This document shows, one piece after another, positions 1 to 8,373 of a DNA stretch of 22,137 nt. This stretch comes from a virus, in the IMG/VR virus record IMGVR_UViG_3300037088_000067, positions 1-22,137 of that record; one strand, 5' to 3'. The translations under genes and the position numbers were made by a program. Under the pieces are notes generated by a model. That model ran no database searches. It had not been told where the DNA came from and saw nothing but the letters and a program-made list of their open reading frames with translations. Each line of letters begins with the position of its first letter. Position 1 is the stretch's first letter.

Positions 1-20
1 AATGTTTTCATTGTTTTCAT
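1..20 (-). CDS. Start of a further late gene, cut off by the window edge
   Basis: An ATG at 20 opens a reading frame (Met-Lys-Thr-Met-Lys-Thr) that runs off the left end after six codons. It lies 26 bases after the stop codon of the tail fibre gene and is preceded by an A-rich stretch (AAAAACCTAATAAA), the kind of leader seen before other genes here. A second in-frame ATG lies at 11. Too little is present to assign a function. In this position a fibre-associated, lysis or second fibre gene would be common, but that is only inference. Confidence 0.35.
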
Positions 21-46
21 TTTATTAGGTTTTTAATTTGTATTTC

Positions 47-1264
47 TCATTCTTTCTTTTCAAGTACCCTTATCCTTGCTTTCAATTCCTGAATTTCTTT
101 TTGCTGATCCTGAATAGCCTTTAACATAGGTGCTATCAACTTTGAATATTCAACTGTTTCTGGCAACCCATTTTTATCATAGGTTATGAAAGATTTATTT
201 ACCTTCTCTACATCTTCGGCAATCAGTCCATATTGTTTTGTATTGGTAGTATCTTTCTTGTAAAGGAAATTTACGGGTTTAAGCTTGTAGAGCCAGTTTA
301 TATTCTCCATCGGAGTAATATTATGTTTAAATCTCCGTGACGACGTTAACTTTCCTATTAACCCTGTATTATCAACAAATAATGCAGCATTCGTCCCACC
401 AACTACTGCTGAATATATTGATGGATCAATAATATTACCAGTACTGTCTATTTCAAGTTTTTTCGTTAATGAACCTGCCATAGCAGTCCAAAGTTCAAAT
501 GAAGAAGAAAACTTATCTTTTCTTACATTTGTCAGTTTATTATACAATCTTCCTGTTTCAGTACTCTCATAATTATCATTTTCAAGTGAAAAAGATTGAT
601 ATAAACCAAAACCATTTGCCGGAGTACCGGTGGGTGTACCAGCAAACTTTGCTACTTTAAAAGAAGAGGATGAAGAAGATGATTGCCCTACTGCTTCAAA
701 TGGTATTCCTGATGAAGAGGCACTGGCAACAACTCCAACTCCATTGCCAGATGAATAACCCCGCACCCCACTGGCATTAGTTCCAGTTGCACGACCAGAA
801 ATGCCATTCCCAGTTGTTGCTGTACCATAAACCCCAGTTCCACTATTTCCTATTCCCTCAATGGCAATATCAGTATAAGAAGAAACAGTAGCTTTTATAT
901 CACCATTTACTTCAAACTTAACCGTCGGTGTTTGAGTACCTATACTAATACTATCGGTTAAATTATTAGGATACATCCGGCGCCTTAATCCTGTTAAATT
1001 TTCCGTCCAATAAGTTGGGGTTGATGTACCGGCGATTGGCGTAAGCCACCCCTGTCCATAAACATAATTAAAGGTTTCCACGGCAGTAATGGGATGATTG
1101 AGATAATAAAACACTCGCCGTGCCTTATTATAAACCAATGTTGATGAATCCAGTGCTCGATTGAATTTTGTAGTATCATTCAAAACCTGCCATTCGGTTA
1201 AGGTTGTTTGTCCGAATAATGAAATGGAAAACAAAAAAAGCAATATCAGAAATATCTTTTTCAT
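47..1264 (-). CDS. Secreted-type tail fibre with C-terminal S74 intramolecular chaperone
   Basis: This 405-residue protein is probably a receptor-binding or tail-tip fibre. The start at 1264 is chosen because its ATG overlaps the TGA of the upstream tail gene (ATGA); an in-frame ATG at 1321 lies inside that gene. Residues 1-19 (MKKIFLILLFLFSISLFGQ) look exactly like a Sec signal peptide, which is odd for a virion protein. The middle has a motif typical of Bacteroidota fibre proteins (GTQTPTVKFEVNGDIKAT) followed by Gly/Ser/Thr-rich repeats such as GVYGTATTGNGISG, which suggest a trimeric beta structure. From about residue 308 the sequence SSRRFKHNI matches the start of the endosialidase chaperone (Peptidase_S74) domain, with the expected Ser and Lys five residues apart for self-cleavage. 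The protein ends in a coiled coil. The host-like export signal could reflect recombination with a chromosomal fibre-domain gene. Confidence 0.85.
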   Translation of the reverse strand: MKKIFLILLFLFSISLFGQTTLTEWQVLNDTTKFNRALDSSTLVYNKARRVFYYLNHPITAVETFNYVYGQGWLTPIAGTSTPTYWTENLTGLRRRMYPNNLTDSISIGTQTPTVKFEVNGDIKATVSSYTDIAIEGIGNSGTGVYGTATTGNGISGRATGTNASGVRGYSSGNGVGVVASASSSGIPFEAVGQSSSSSSSFKVAKFAGTPTGTPANGFGLYQSFSLENDNYESTETGRLYNKLTNVRKDKFSSSFELWTAMAGSLTKKLEIDSTGNIIDPSIYSAVVGGTNAALFVDNTGLIGKLTSSRRFKHNITPMENINWLYKLKPVNFLYKKDTTNTKQYGLIAEDVEKVNKSFITYDKNGLPETVEYSKLIAPMLKAIQDQQKEIQELKARIRVLEKKE

Positions 1265-3447
1265 AAGTTTACAAATTGAATTTCTTTCCATACATAAACC
1301 CCGGCAGCATTTTTTATACAAACATACAAAATATCATCCTCCCCTGTATTACCTATTACCCGAAATAAAATACCTGCCTTTGTTTCTCCAGGATCCGGAA
1401 GCGCATTAGCGTTCGGGGCCGGAACACCGGTTGAAAAATTATTTATAATAGTAACCAAAGAAGATGAATCCAGCGCTGATAATTTATTTTTATTCGGAAT
1501 ATCTGTTTTTAGTTCTGTTGTATCTTCCAAATACCAGGAAGCCAAACCCCAAACGGCCCCGGAATCATGATTGCCCGGCTCAAGGTCTAACCCGGTTTGG
1601 GCAGTTGTCAACAGTAAGTTCATTATAAACCATTCGCCCTCCCAGGTATCATTATTCGCCGAAAAAGTCGCTGATAATATTGCATGTTTGCCGGTAGTAA
1701 AAACAAAGGCCCGCTGAGCGCCATATACTTTTGAGATTATCGAATGAGTGACCCTGGCACATGGGGTTTGCTGGCCCTTCAATACTTCATTGACCATTAA
1801 CTGGGTAATGAGATTATTTTGGGTGCCGTTTTTTATTCTCCATGATGAAGAATTTACCCAACTGGAGCCATCTGAAGTCATTATTTTTCCAATATCAGCC
1901 CCGGAGTTTGCATCTCCTATTAAAGTATCTGGAATCTCCAATGTTTCAGTGGCTATTGCCGAATTTATTGCCCGGAATAAAACATTACCGGACGTAGGCT
2001 GAAGATCGCTATTAAGTTCAACCAAATTAAAATTTAGCCAATAACACACCGGTGTCGCTCCCGATATGGAAATTACCTGATAATATTGATTATAAAAAGC
2101 GTTAGCCTGTGAAAAAGTAAAATATCCCGTTGCCGAACCGCCCGCCGTTATTGGCACGGTTAGGGTCATAAAATTAATATTCAGATATTGAAATATATAA
2201 AGTGCCGGAGTAAACATCCCGCTCCAGAAAGTACAAACATGATCGTCGTCTGCAACCCATTGAAAAGCAAATTGGCCATTATCACCATTAAAAAGTGAGT
2301 AATATCTCGGTGATGCCCCTACACCCAAATCCAAAATCAATGAAAGTGTATATTTCATTTGGAACGGAGGTGGCATTATTGTAAAATAAAATATCTGCTG
2401 AATGGTGCCGGTGAAAAACAGATTATAATTTGCCCCACCAGCTACCAGGCCTAACAATGTCACACTGGCATTTGGATAAGGATCGGGCAAAAGGTTGTCG
2501 CCACCAGCAGCTTGTTGATATTCATAATTTTTTGTAACCTGTTTTAATGCAGGAAAAAACGTGGTTGATCCTCCGGCAAGGATATTGAACACGGTTGAAA
2601 GATAATCATCGGAAGCATTATAAGATAATAGTGTGCCTGATTTATTATAAGAACGTGTGATCAGCGTAGAATTGATAAGCTCATTAACCTGAACGATATG
2701 AAAGCAACCCTCGGAAAGCATGATGCGTGCGCCCCAGGTCGAAAGGATCATTTGTAAAACATCCAGACATTTCGAGGGTGTAAAAGTATCGTTATCAAAT
2801 TTATAAAAGGTTTCCTGGGCTACATTCGCATAAGCCAAAGGATCAGCGTTGGCATAAAAATGTTGGTGAACATCATACCAATGAACACTGGTTTTCAAAA
2901 AAACATCCCCGGAGGCAAATAAAGTCATTAAACCCGTTTGCGACAAAAGTTCAATCAAAAGTGTTATGAAAGTGGCCCGACCGGAATATAATGTTCCGTT
3001 TGTGGCAACGAAATCAATATTTTTCAATGCAGCCAATCCATCGGTAAAAAAAATCTCGTATTCATAAGGATAATAAACATCCTCGAATTTCCCCAAGTCC
3101 TGCAACAAAACACCCATCCACCAGATAGTACAATTTGCCTGATCATAAGCCAGACTGCCTGAGCTTGCTTTATATATTTTACAAAAGAAACGCTGTTCTG
3201 CAGATCCGATAATGTCAGTGATAAAAGCCTCAAAATCGGAATCCTCGACAAGTGCCATTACCTTACAAACCGATCCGACAACCGGATCAAAACGTTCCTT
3301 GCTTCCGGCATAATTAGCGGAAAAGAAGGGAGATCCACAAGTAAAGTCGGTTGGGGTTGTATAGGTATGGGCCATGTCCAGAATATTGACACGCCAGAAA
3401 ACTCCGTTATCTGAATAAAATTCTGACCGGTAGCGAATATTTGCCAT
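1261..3447 (-). CDS. Large tail-tip / baseplate-like protein
   Basis: This 728-residue protein is encoded between the tape measure and the fibre, the position of distal-tail and tail-associated-lysin type proteins in siphoviruses. Its ATG shares one base with the tape-measure stop (TAATG), and its own TGA overlaps the start of the fibre gene. I do not recognise a named domain with confidence. It is rich in aromatic residues, Asn, Thr and Gly, has no signal peptide or membrane segment, and reads like a beta-rich structural protein. The N-terminal part (YRSEFYSDNGVFWRVNI) resembles the opening of tail hub proteins. The last 50 or so residues look like a separate small attachment domain ahead of the fibre. 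A role as central tail-tip or baseplate hub is inferred mainly from position and size. No catalytic motif for peptidoglycan cleavage was seen. Confidence 0.65.
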   Translation of the reverse strand: MANIRYRSEFYSDNGVFWRVNILDMAHTYTTPTDFTCGSPFFSANYAGSKERFDPVVGSVCKVMALVEDSDFEAFITDIIGSAEQRFFCKIYKASSGSLAYDQANCTIWWMGVLLQDLGKFEDVYYPYEYEIFFTDGLAALKNIDFVATNGTLYSGRATFITLLIELLSQTGLMTLFASGDVFLKTSVHWYDVHQHFYANADPLAYANVAQETFYKFDNDTFTPSKCLDVLQMILSTWGARIMLSEGCFHIVQVNELINSTLITRSYNKSGTLLSYNASDDYLSTVFNILAGGSTTFFPALKQVTKNYEYQQAAGGDNLLPDPYPNASVTLLGLVAGGANYNLFFTGTIQQIFYFTIMPPPFQMKYTLSLILDLGVGASPRYYSLFNGDNGQFAFQWVADDDHVCTFWSGMFTPALYIFQYLNINFMTLTVPITAGGSATGYFTFSQANAFYNQYYQVISISGATPVCYWLNFNLVELNSDLQPTSGNVLFRAINSAIATETLEIPDTLIGDANSGADIGKIMTSDGSSWVNSSSWRIKNGTQNNLITQLMVNEVLKGQQTPCARVTHSIISKVYGAQRAFVFTTGKHAILSATFSANNDTWEGEWFIMNLLLTTAQTGLDLEPGNHDSGAVWGLASWYLEDTTELKTDIPNKNKLSALDSSSLVTIINNFSTGVPAPNANALPDPGETKAGILFRVIGNTGEDDILYVCIKNAAGVYVWKEIQFVNL

Positions 3448-6400
3448 TAATAACCCCTTATGCGTTGAACCTGAACGCCTCCACGTTCATTCGAAAGATA
3501 AATATCTGATCCCTTTAAAACACCTTCAAGTTTTATGGTTTGCTGATTTCCCTGGAATAATGATTTAAGTTTTGAGAAAGGTGCAATGACTTCCGGGTCT
3601 GTTGTAGCGTTCGGATTATCACCGACCATTGCCATTGTAGGTGCAAACGCCAGTCCGCCCTCAGCTAATGATGGTAATGGCTGTGAGGCTATTTCAGCTA
3701 TCTCAATAGCGCCCATAACACCAACCAGGGCCGCCAATATTATTCCTGCAACACCCCCAGGGTTTGCAAGTGCGGTAACGATACCCAATGCCGTTGCGAT
3801 TATAGCTTGTACCAATGAGATTTCTTTTTGATCTTTAGCCTGTTCGCGCATTAACTTTTTGCGTTCCTTTTGTTCTTCTTTCCCAATTTTTGTTAATGCT
3901 TCCGATTTTTGTTTTTCAGACATCGTAGAATTATTAATGGCATCTTTTTCATTGGAATAATAGTCTGACATTGTTTTTTCACGGTTAGCAAAACTTGTAT
4001 CTATAATCGACCCAATGACCCCGACAACCGAAGAAATAACGGCCCCGACCTCCTGAACAGCAGAATTCCATCCATCTACAAATTTTGAAGCCACACCCTG
4101 AATTAATGTTCCTATTGCCGAGAACGTTTTGCCAAAACTGGAGGCCAAAGGCCCCAGGGATCCAGTCAGGTCGATAAGTTTTGACTGAACTTTATCAATT
4201 ACCGACCCAAGCGTTTGAGCCTGTTTTATTCCTGCATTCGGGTCAACCTTTTGAGGACTGATTTTTGCTGCCGGGGGGGTAAAAACCATTCCAGGTGTTA
4301 CTGTTTTTATCTCTTCTTTGTTTTCTTTTTTGAGATTGACCTCCTGTTCCATTAACCCTATTTCAATCTTCATATCTCCGATAAACCGCTCAAGGTTATT
4401 CAGTTCGTCTTTCTTTTGGGTCAAAAGTTTTCCGGTAGCCTCAGAATTGATGTTTTTTGTTGCTACCTCGGTATTATATTGACTTTGAAGTCCGGAAACT
4501 TCTTTTTCCAAATCCTTGTAAGCGATCTGCTCTTTAGCAAGTGTTTCAATAAGTTCCTTGTGGGTCTTTGCTGAATTATCTCCTGTTGCCATTCGGGGTT
4601 CTTCCCGTTGTTCAGGTGAGGCCATTTTCTTTATAGCACTCTCATCCTCCAGCGTTTTTATATAATTCTTTTCATTTTCAATCAGTCGGCCAATATTATC
4701 AAGGTCCTGTTTTCGGGTTATTAAAAGTTTACCGGTTGCCTCAAGGTTTGCGCCTTTGGCCGAAATCTCACCATCACAGGCAGCCGTAAAGTTTTTGGTT
4801 GCTGTTGTAAGCAATTCCGATCCGGCTGTTTCGAGTGTAAGACCACTAAAGTATTTTGGTGAAATTTCCTGCAATGCCTTAATGGCCTTTAGTTTATCTT
4901 CTTTTGTGGTGTTTTCATCCTTAATTTTTTCGATTAAAGATTCAACATTCTTTTTCTCATTACTAAGTCCTTCTATTATCTTTGCACTGGTAGCAAGTTC
5001 GGCATTATATTTTTCCTGGAGATCAGTAACTTCTTTTTGAAGACGTTTATAAGCATCCAGCTCTTTACCTAATTCCGCCGTTGCGGTTGCATGTGATTTA
5101 CCGGATTTATCAATCTTATCAATATTCTCGGCAATGATTTTATTGTAAACATCAATTTGAGTGTTATTGTTTTTAAGAACTTCGCTGGTATTTTGTAAAC
5201 TGGATTGAGCGGCCGACATGGCGCCCACAAAGTTCATTACACCACCGGCAGAACTAAGTACACCTGCTTTTAATTTTTGCCAAAAATCCAAACTACCGGC
5301 ATCGGAAACCCCGGCGGCAATCTTATCATTCTCGGCCATCAGTTTGGCAATCTCGGTAGTGGCAATCTCGACCCTTGCTTTTGCCAAAAGTGCATCGCAA
5401 TAAAGTTTAGTTACCTGAGTTGCCTTTTCTGTTTCAACTTTTTCCAGGGTTATGTTCCCATAATATTCAGGTGATATCTCGTTCAGCTTTTTAATCGCTT
5501 GTAAGCGTTCATCTTTTGTTTTTGTTTCGTCTCTTGCAGTTTTTGAAAGATTTTCAATTAATTGCTTCTCGGAATTTATCTGATTAGAATAACCCATAGA
5601 AGCAACAGTTAAATCATTGGTAAGGTTTTTCTCAATATTAAGATTCCCGAAATATTTTGGTTCGGCAGAATTAAGTTTGTTAATTGCATCCAGCCTTTTA
5701 TCCTTGCTGTCTTTTTCGTTTTTAGCAATACTTATAAGACCGTCAATGCTTTTTTTCTCCAGGTCAATCTGATCAGTATATTTTTTATTTGCAACAGACA
5801 AAGCCTCGGTTGCAACTTTCTCCAGAGTAAGATTGCCAAAATACTTAGGCGATATATCCTGCAATTCTTTTAGTGCTTTTAATTTATTCTCTTTACTTGC
5901 AGTTTCGCTTTCGACAGTTTTTATAAGTGATTCAATATTTTGCTTTTCAGAGGCAACCGCCTCTATTGCCTTTGCATTGGTATCGTTCAGCGCTTTTGTA
6001 GCAGCCTCAGCAGCCGTAAGCCTCGTAACATGAAGATAAAGAGCCGTACCAACTGCAATAATAGCAGCAGCCAGTAATATCCAGGGGTTTGCCGCCAGGA
6101 ACATAATCATATTTTTCATCACCCCGATGAGCATTGTAAATCCATTAATCATGATGGATAATATGGCCGGGATTTTGCCTATAATAAACAGCATCGGCCC
6201 GATGGCTGCGACAACAGCCAAAATACCCAAAATCCATTTTTTTGTGGTTTCCGAAAGTGAATCCATCCAGGTTGCAAATGACTTCATTCCGTTAATCATT
6301 GGTGTTAATCCTGTAACTATGATTTTCCCAAATGATTCTGAAAGTTCCGCAATGGTATTTTTCATCTGTTCCAATGGTCCAAGTCCGGCCTTTGCCTGCG

Positions 6401-6968
6401 CCTCGGCAACCTGAAAAGCATCGCCCATGATCTTTTGGGCCAATGCAGCCTGTTGTGTGGGATCTTTCAAATTTTTGATTGCCGGGACCATTCGCCCCAA
6501 TAAAGTATATTGACCCTCCTGAGCTTGTATGGCAATTTTCATAGCACGGGTCATATCTATCCCATAAGCCTGTGAAAGTCCGATGGCATCCTGGGCAGCT
6601 TTCTTTGCATCCGGAGCCTTCATATTCTCTGCCAAGGCCAAAAGGCCAATGGCAGAATCTCTGGAAACGGTTGTTAATTTGGAAAGTTCTTCGGCAAAGG
6701 CGTGATATTGAGAAGAAAGTAATTCAGCATTTTTCCCATTAGCCGTCAATGCGGCAGACAAGGTAACAGAAGCCTTTTCAGCTTCACCAAATTCCTTAAC
6801 TGCAACAGCGCCGAATGCAATAATAGGAAGTGTAAGGGCCTGGGTGAGTTGGGAGCCCATTTTTGTGAGTTCCTTCGATACCAGATTAAGTTGTTTCTTT
6901 ACTTTCTCTAATTCAGTAAGTAGCGGGGTACTATCTCCCCAAATTTTGACGGCCAGACTTATTGCCAT
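3447..6968 (-). CDS. Tail tape measure protein
   Basis: This 1173-residue protein sets tail length and is the largest gene here, directly after the tail-assembly chaperones as expected. The N-terminal third carries tape-measure signatures: ELEKVKKQLNLVSKELTKMGS, an alpha-helical Ala-rich stretch, and hydrophobic segments at roughly residues 245-265, 268-290 and 295-313. A second hydrophobic pair lies near the C-terminus, ahead of the motif GDNPNATTDPEVIAPFSKL, which is typical of tape measures. Residues 340-528 are three tandem units of exactly 63 residues, and a fourth copy lies at 670-732; each contains a KYFGNLTLE-like core. Two further coiled-coil blocks (DAYKRLQKEV and IAYKDLEKEV) are also duplicated. 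At about 1.5 angstrom per residue, the length would correspond to a tail near 175 nm (an inference). Its start overlaps the end of the chaperone extension by 38 bases. Confidence 0.94.
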   Translation of the reverse strand: MAISLAVKIWGDSTPLLTELEKVKKQLNLVSKELTKMGSQLTQALTLPIIAFGAVAVKEFGEAEKASVTLSAALTANGKNAELLSSQYHAFAEELSKLTTVSRDSAIGLLALAENMKAPDAKKAAQDAIGLSQAYGIDMTRAMKIAIQAQEGQYTLLGRMVPAIKNLKDPTQQAALAQKIMGDAFQVAEAQAKAGLGPLEQMKNTIAELSESFGKIIVTGLTPMINGMKSFATWMDSLSETTKKWILGILAVVAAIGPMLFIIGKIPAILSIMINGFTMLIGVMKNMIMFLAANPWILLAAAIIAVGTALYLHVTRLTAAEAATKALNDTNAKAIEAVASEKQNIESLIKTVESETASKENKLKALKELQDISPKYFGNLTLEKVATEALSVANKKYTDQIDLEKKSIDGLISIAKNEKDSKDKRLDAINKLNSAEPKYFGNLNIEKNLTNDLTVASMGYSNQINSEKQLIENLSKTARDETKTKDERLQAIKKLNEISPEYYGNITLEKVETEKATQVTKLYCDALLAKARVEIATTEIAKLMAENDKIAAGVSDAGSLDFWQKLKAGVLSSAGGVMNFVGAMSAAQSSLQNTSEVLKNNNTQIDVYNKIIAENIDKIDKSGKSHATATAELGKELDAYKRLQKEVTDLQEKYNAELATSAKIIEGLSNEKKNVESLIEKIKDENTTKEDKLKAIKALQEISPKYFSGLTLETAGSELLTTATKNFTAACDGEISAKGANLEATGKLLITRKQDLDNIGRLIENEKNYIKTLEDESAIKKMASPEQREEPRMATGDNSAKTHKELIETLAKEQIAYKDLEKEVSGLQSQYNTEVATKNINSEATGKLLTQKKDELNNLERFIGDMKIEIGLMEQEVNLKKENKEEIKTVTPGMVFTPPAAKISPQKVDPNAGIKQAQTLGSVIDKVQSKLIDLTGSLGPLASSFGKTFSAIGTLIQGVASKFVDGWNSAVQEVGAVISSVVGVIGSIIDTSFANREKTMSDYYSNEKDAINNSTMSEKQKSEALTKIGKEEQKERKKLMREQAKDQKEISLVQAIIATALGIVTALANPGGVAGIILAALVGVMGAIEIAEIASQPLPSLAEGGLAFAPTMAMVGDNPNATTDPEVIAPFSKLKSLFQGNQQTIKLEGVLKGSDIYLSNERGGVQVQRIRGY
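4773..5951 (-). repeat. 63-residue coding repeats in the tape measure gene
   Basis: Within the tape measure, units begin at residues 340 (SEKQNIESL), 403 (LEKKSIDGL), 466 (SEKQLIENL) and 670 (NEKKNVESL). The first three are contiguous and exactly 63 codons (189 bases) apart, covering 5385-5951. The fourth covers 4773-4961 and is separated from the others by an unrelated segment. Conserved positions are an acidic/basic helix, the core KLNEISPKYFGNLTLE and a closing Tyr or Phe. Copies have diverged considerably, so the duplication is old. Confidence 0.9.
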
Positions 6969-7293
6969 AAAATTGTTCTAATTTACGGATTTCCTCCGGT
7001 GTTATTATTGGTACTTCTTTTGTTGTTTCTTTATCCCACCGGAATGGCATGAAATCCTTTAATTTTGGCCGATCTTCAGGTTTTAACTGAATAATGAAAA
7101 GATAATAAGTTGAAAGCCTTGTACGCTCCCATGCCTCCCGGTTTAAAAATTGTTGATGCTGCGACCATCCTTCCAGACAATTCCAAAATTCACGTGGGGT
7201 CATTCCCCAAAACTCATCAGGTGCCAGCCGGATTTGCCCGAATGCAATCTCCTGGAGATAATCCCAGGTTATTTCTTCACCGGTGCCTTCCCT
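6931..7293 (-). CDS. Tail assembly chaperone, frameshift extension (T part)
   Basis: This frame is open for 120 codons from the A9 run at 7293-7301 down to 6931. It has an internal ATG at 7203, but the upstream 30 codons contain clear family sequence (DYLQEIAFGQIRLAPDEFWG), so it is most likely made as an extension of the preceding protein by -1 frameshifting. The motif LRLxPxxFWxMTPREF resembles the small phage tail-assembly chaperone family found in siphoviruses and gene transfer agents. The fusion product would be 101 + 120 = 221 residues. The end overlaps the tape measure start, the usual arrangement of G/GT-type chaperones. Independent initiation at 7203, giving 90 residues, is possible but would discard the best conserved part. 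Confidence 0.8.
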   Translation of the reverse strand, partial: REGTGEEITWDYLQEIAFGQIRLAPDEFWGMTPREFWNCLEGWSQHQQFLNREAWERTRLSTYYLFIIQLKPEDRPKLKDFMPFRWDKETTKEVPIITPEEIRKLEQFYGNKSGRQNLGR

Positions 7294-7595
7294 TTTTTTT
7301 TATCATGCACCATTGAATCAGCAAAGATCCCCATCGTCTGACCGACAACCGTAATATCTTCATCAATCCATTGTTCTACATCATCAATAGTTGGAACCTG
7401 GTCACGCCCGGCAAACTTAGCACCCATTTTCAAGGCGCACCAAATCAAAACTTTTACCTCACCGGCTTTTATGTTATTTACTATATTTGTGGCCTCATTC
7501 AATGTCCTGCCGGTAATGTCGCAAAACTCAGCGATAGTTGAAAATGCAAACGATACCGGCCGCATCTGGCCACCGATTTGAACTTCTTTTATCAT
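7269..7595 (-). CDS. Tail assembly chaperone (G part)
   Basis: This 108-residue protein lies between the tail tube and tape measure genes, the standard place of the tail-assembly chaperone that coats the tape measure during tail polymerisation. It starts at an ATG overlapping the preceding TGA. The sequence is compact and mostly helical (VSFAFSTIAEFCDITGRTLNEA), with an acidic middle and a basic tail, DKKKGKAPVKK. The codons for the three lysines at about 99-101 form the slippery run of nine A followed by GGG. Normal decoding ends seven codons later. Shifting back one base fuses this protein to the downstream frame. No named family was assigned from the sequence alone; position and frameshift support the call. 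Confidence 0.8.
   Translation of the reverse strand: MIKEVQIGGQMRPVSFAFSTIAEFCDITGRTLNEATNIVNNIKAGEVKVLIWCALKMGAKFAGRDQVPTIDDVEQWIDEDITVVGQTMGIFADSMVHDKKKGKAPVKK
7290..7301 (-). other. -1 ribosomal frameshift (slippery) site
   Basis: On the coding strand the sequence is GAT AAA AAA AAA GGG in frame 0. Nine consecutive A (7293-7301) allow both tRNA-Lys to re-pair one base back. Moving to -1 opens AGG GAA GGC ACC and onward without a stop into the chaperone extension ending at 6931. The coordinate offset between the two frames (393 = 131 codons) confirms that a single -1 step joins them. A downstream stimulatory structure was not established. Confidence 0.8.
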
Positions 7596-8335
7596 TCTTC
7601 TTCTCCATAAGTTCCAATTACTATAAATTCTGTATCATTCGGGAAAATAGTAATTTTCTGTCCGGTAATAAGATCAATACTTGCATGACCATCAATCAAA
7701 AGCCCATCTGCTGCATCTATTGTGGCCGTTCCGGCACCCTTGTTGATAAATCCCATCTTTGCCGCTGAAATATTTGTGATGATATCCAGATGGGCCGCAA
7801 CGGCCGTAGCACTATTGAAGATATAAAGATCATTAAGTCCGGAAACAGTAATCTCTTGGGTGATAGGAAGTATATTACCATCTCCTTTTGAATCTGCAAT
7901 ACCTCCCTGGCTTCCGGATCCGCTACCCGGCGTAATAACAGATAATATTCCCGTTCCTTCAAACGAACATGAATAGGTAACATTATTATTATTAGGCGCC
8001 GTCATTTGTGCCGAGGTCAGGTAAGCTGTTCCGCCCAGGTAATAATCAGCGGCATTGGCAGTCTTTATATAAAGAGTTACCAACGTCCGGCTAACTATCA
8101 AGTTAAACAGATAAGCAAGGTTGTAAGATACATCCAATGCTATTAATCCGTTCTGTGATACTGTCCAGGATCGCTGACCAGGAAGCGAAGCCTTCCATCC
8201 CGAAGATGCTTTTGTCGAAGCATCACGGCCGCTCTGCGATATTTGAACCGTACAGTCCGTAGCATGAAGTATGGCATGGGTGTCGTCAAATACCGTTATC
8301 TCTGTCCCGTTAAGGATACCTGCTGTTACTGCCAT
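7592..8335 (-). CDS. Second tail tube protein with C-terminal extension
   Basis: This 247-residue protein is a paralogue of the protein encoded just upstream (8787-8374). Both share the plan MA(V/T)TxGIxNGTxxxx, GxRSWxxxxxGLIALD, and a terminal SCSFEGTG motif, as in TP901-1-type major tail proteins. After the shared part (about residues 1-130), a Gly/Ser linker (GSGSGSQGG) leads to an additional domain of about 110 residues that ends in Gly-rich beta-like sequence, ITGQKITIFPNDTEFIVIG. The extension could be a surface-exposed domain decorating the tube, or make this protein the tail-tube initiator or terminal ring. Which of the two paralogues is the main tube subunit cannot be told from sequence. 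Confidence 0.8.
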   Translation of the reverse strand: MAVTAGILNGTEITVFDDTHAILHATDCTVQISQSGRDASTKASSGWKASLPGQRSWTVSQNGLIALDVSYNLAYLFNLIVSRTLVTLYIKTANAADYYLGGTAYLTSAQMTAPNNNNVTYSCSFEGTGILSVITPGSGSGSQGGIADSKGDGNILPITQEITVSGLNDLYIFNSATAVAAHLDIITNISAAKMGFINKGAGTATIDAADGLLIDGHASIDLITGQKITIFPNDTEFIVIGTYGEEE

Positions 8336-8373
8336 TGTCTTAGAATTTAGAGGTTAATAAACCCCGGCAGCCG

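Noticed and set aside
1265-1321. 19-residue N-terminal extension of the fibre gene (ATG at 1321)
   Set aside because: It lies within the end of the upstream gene, has no family-like sequence, and would hide an otherwise perfect signal peptide; the ATGA overlap at 1264 is the typical junction here.
6127-6414. Plus-strand ORFs opposite the tape measure, such as this 95-codon frame
   Set aside because: They are antisense to a long, well supported gene, have no recognisable motif or start signal, and look like products of codon bias.
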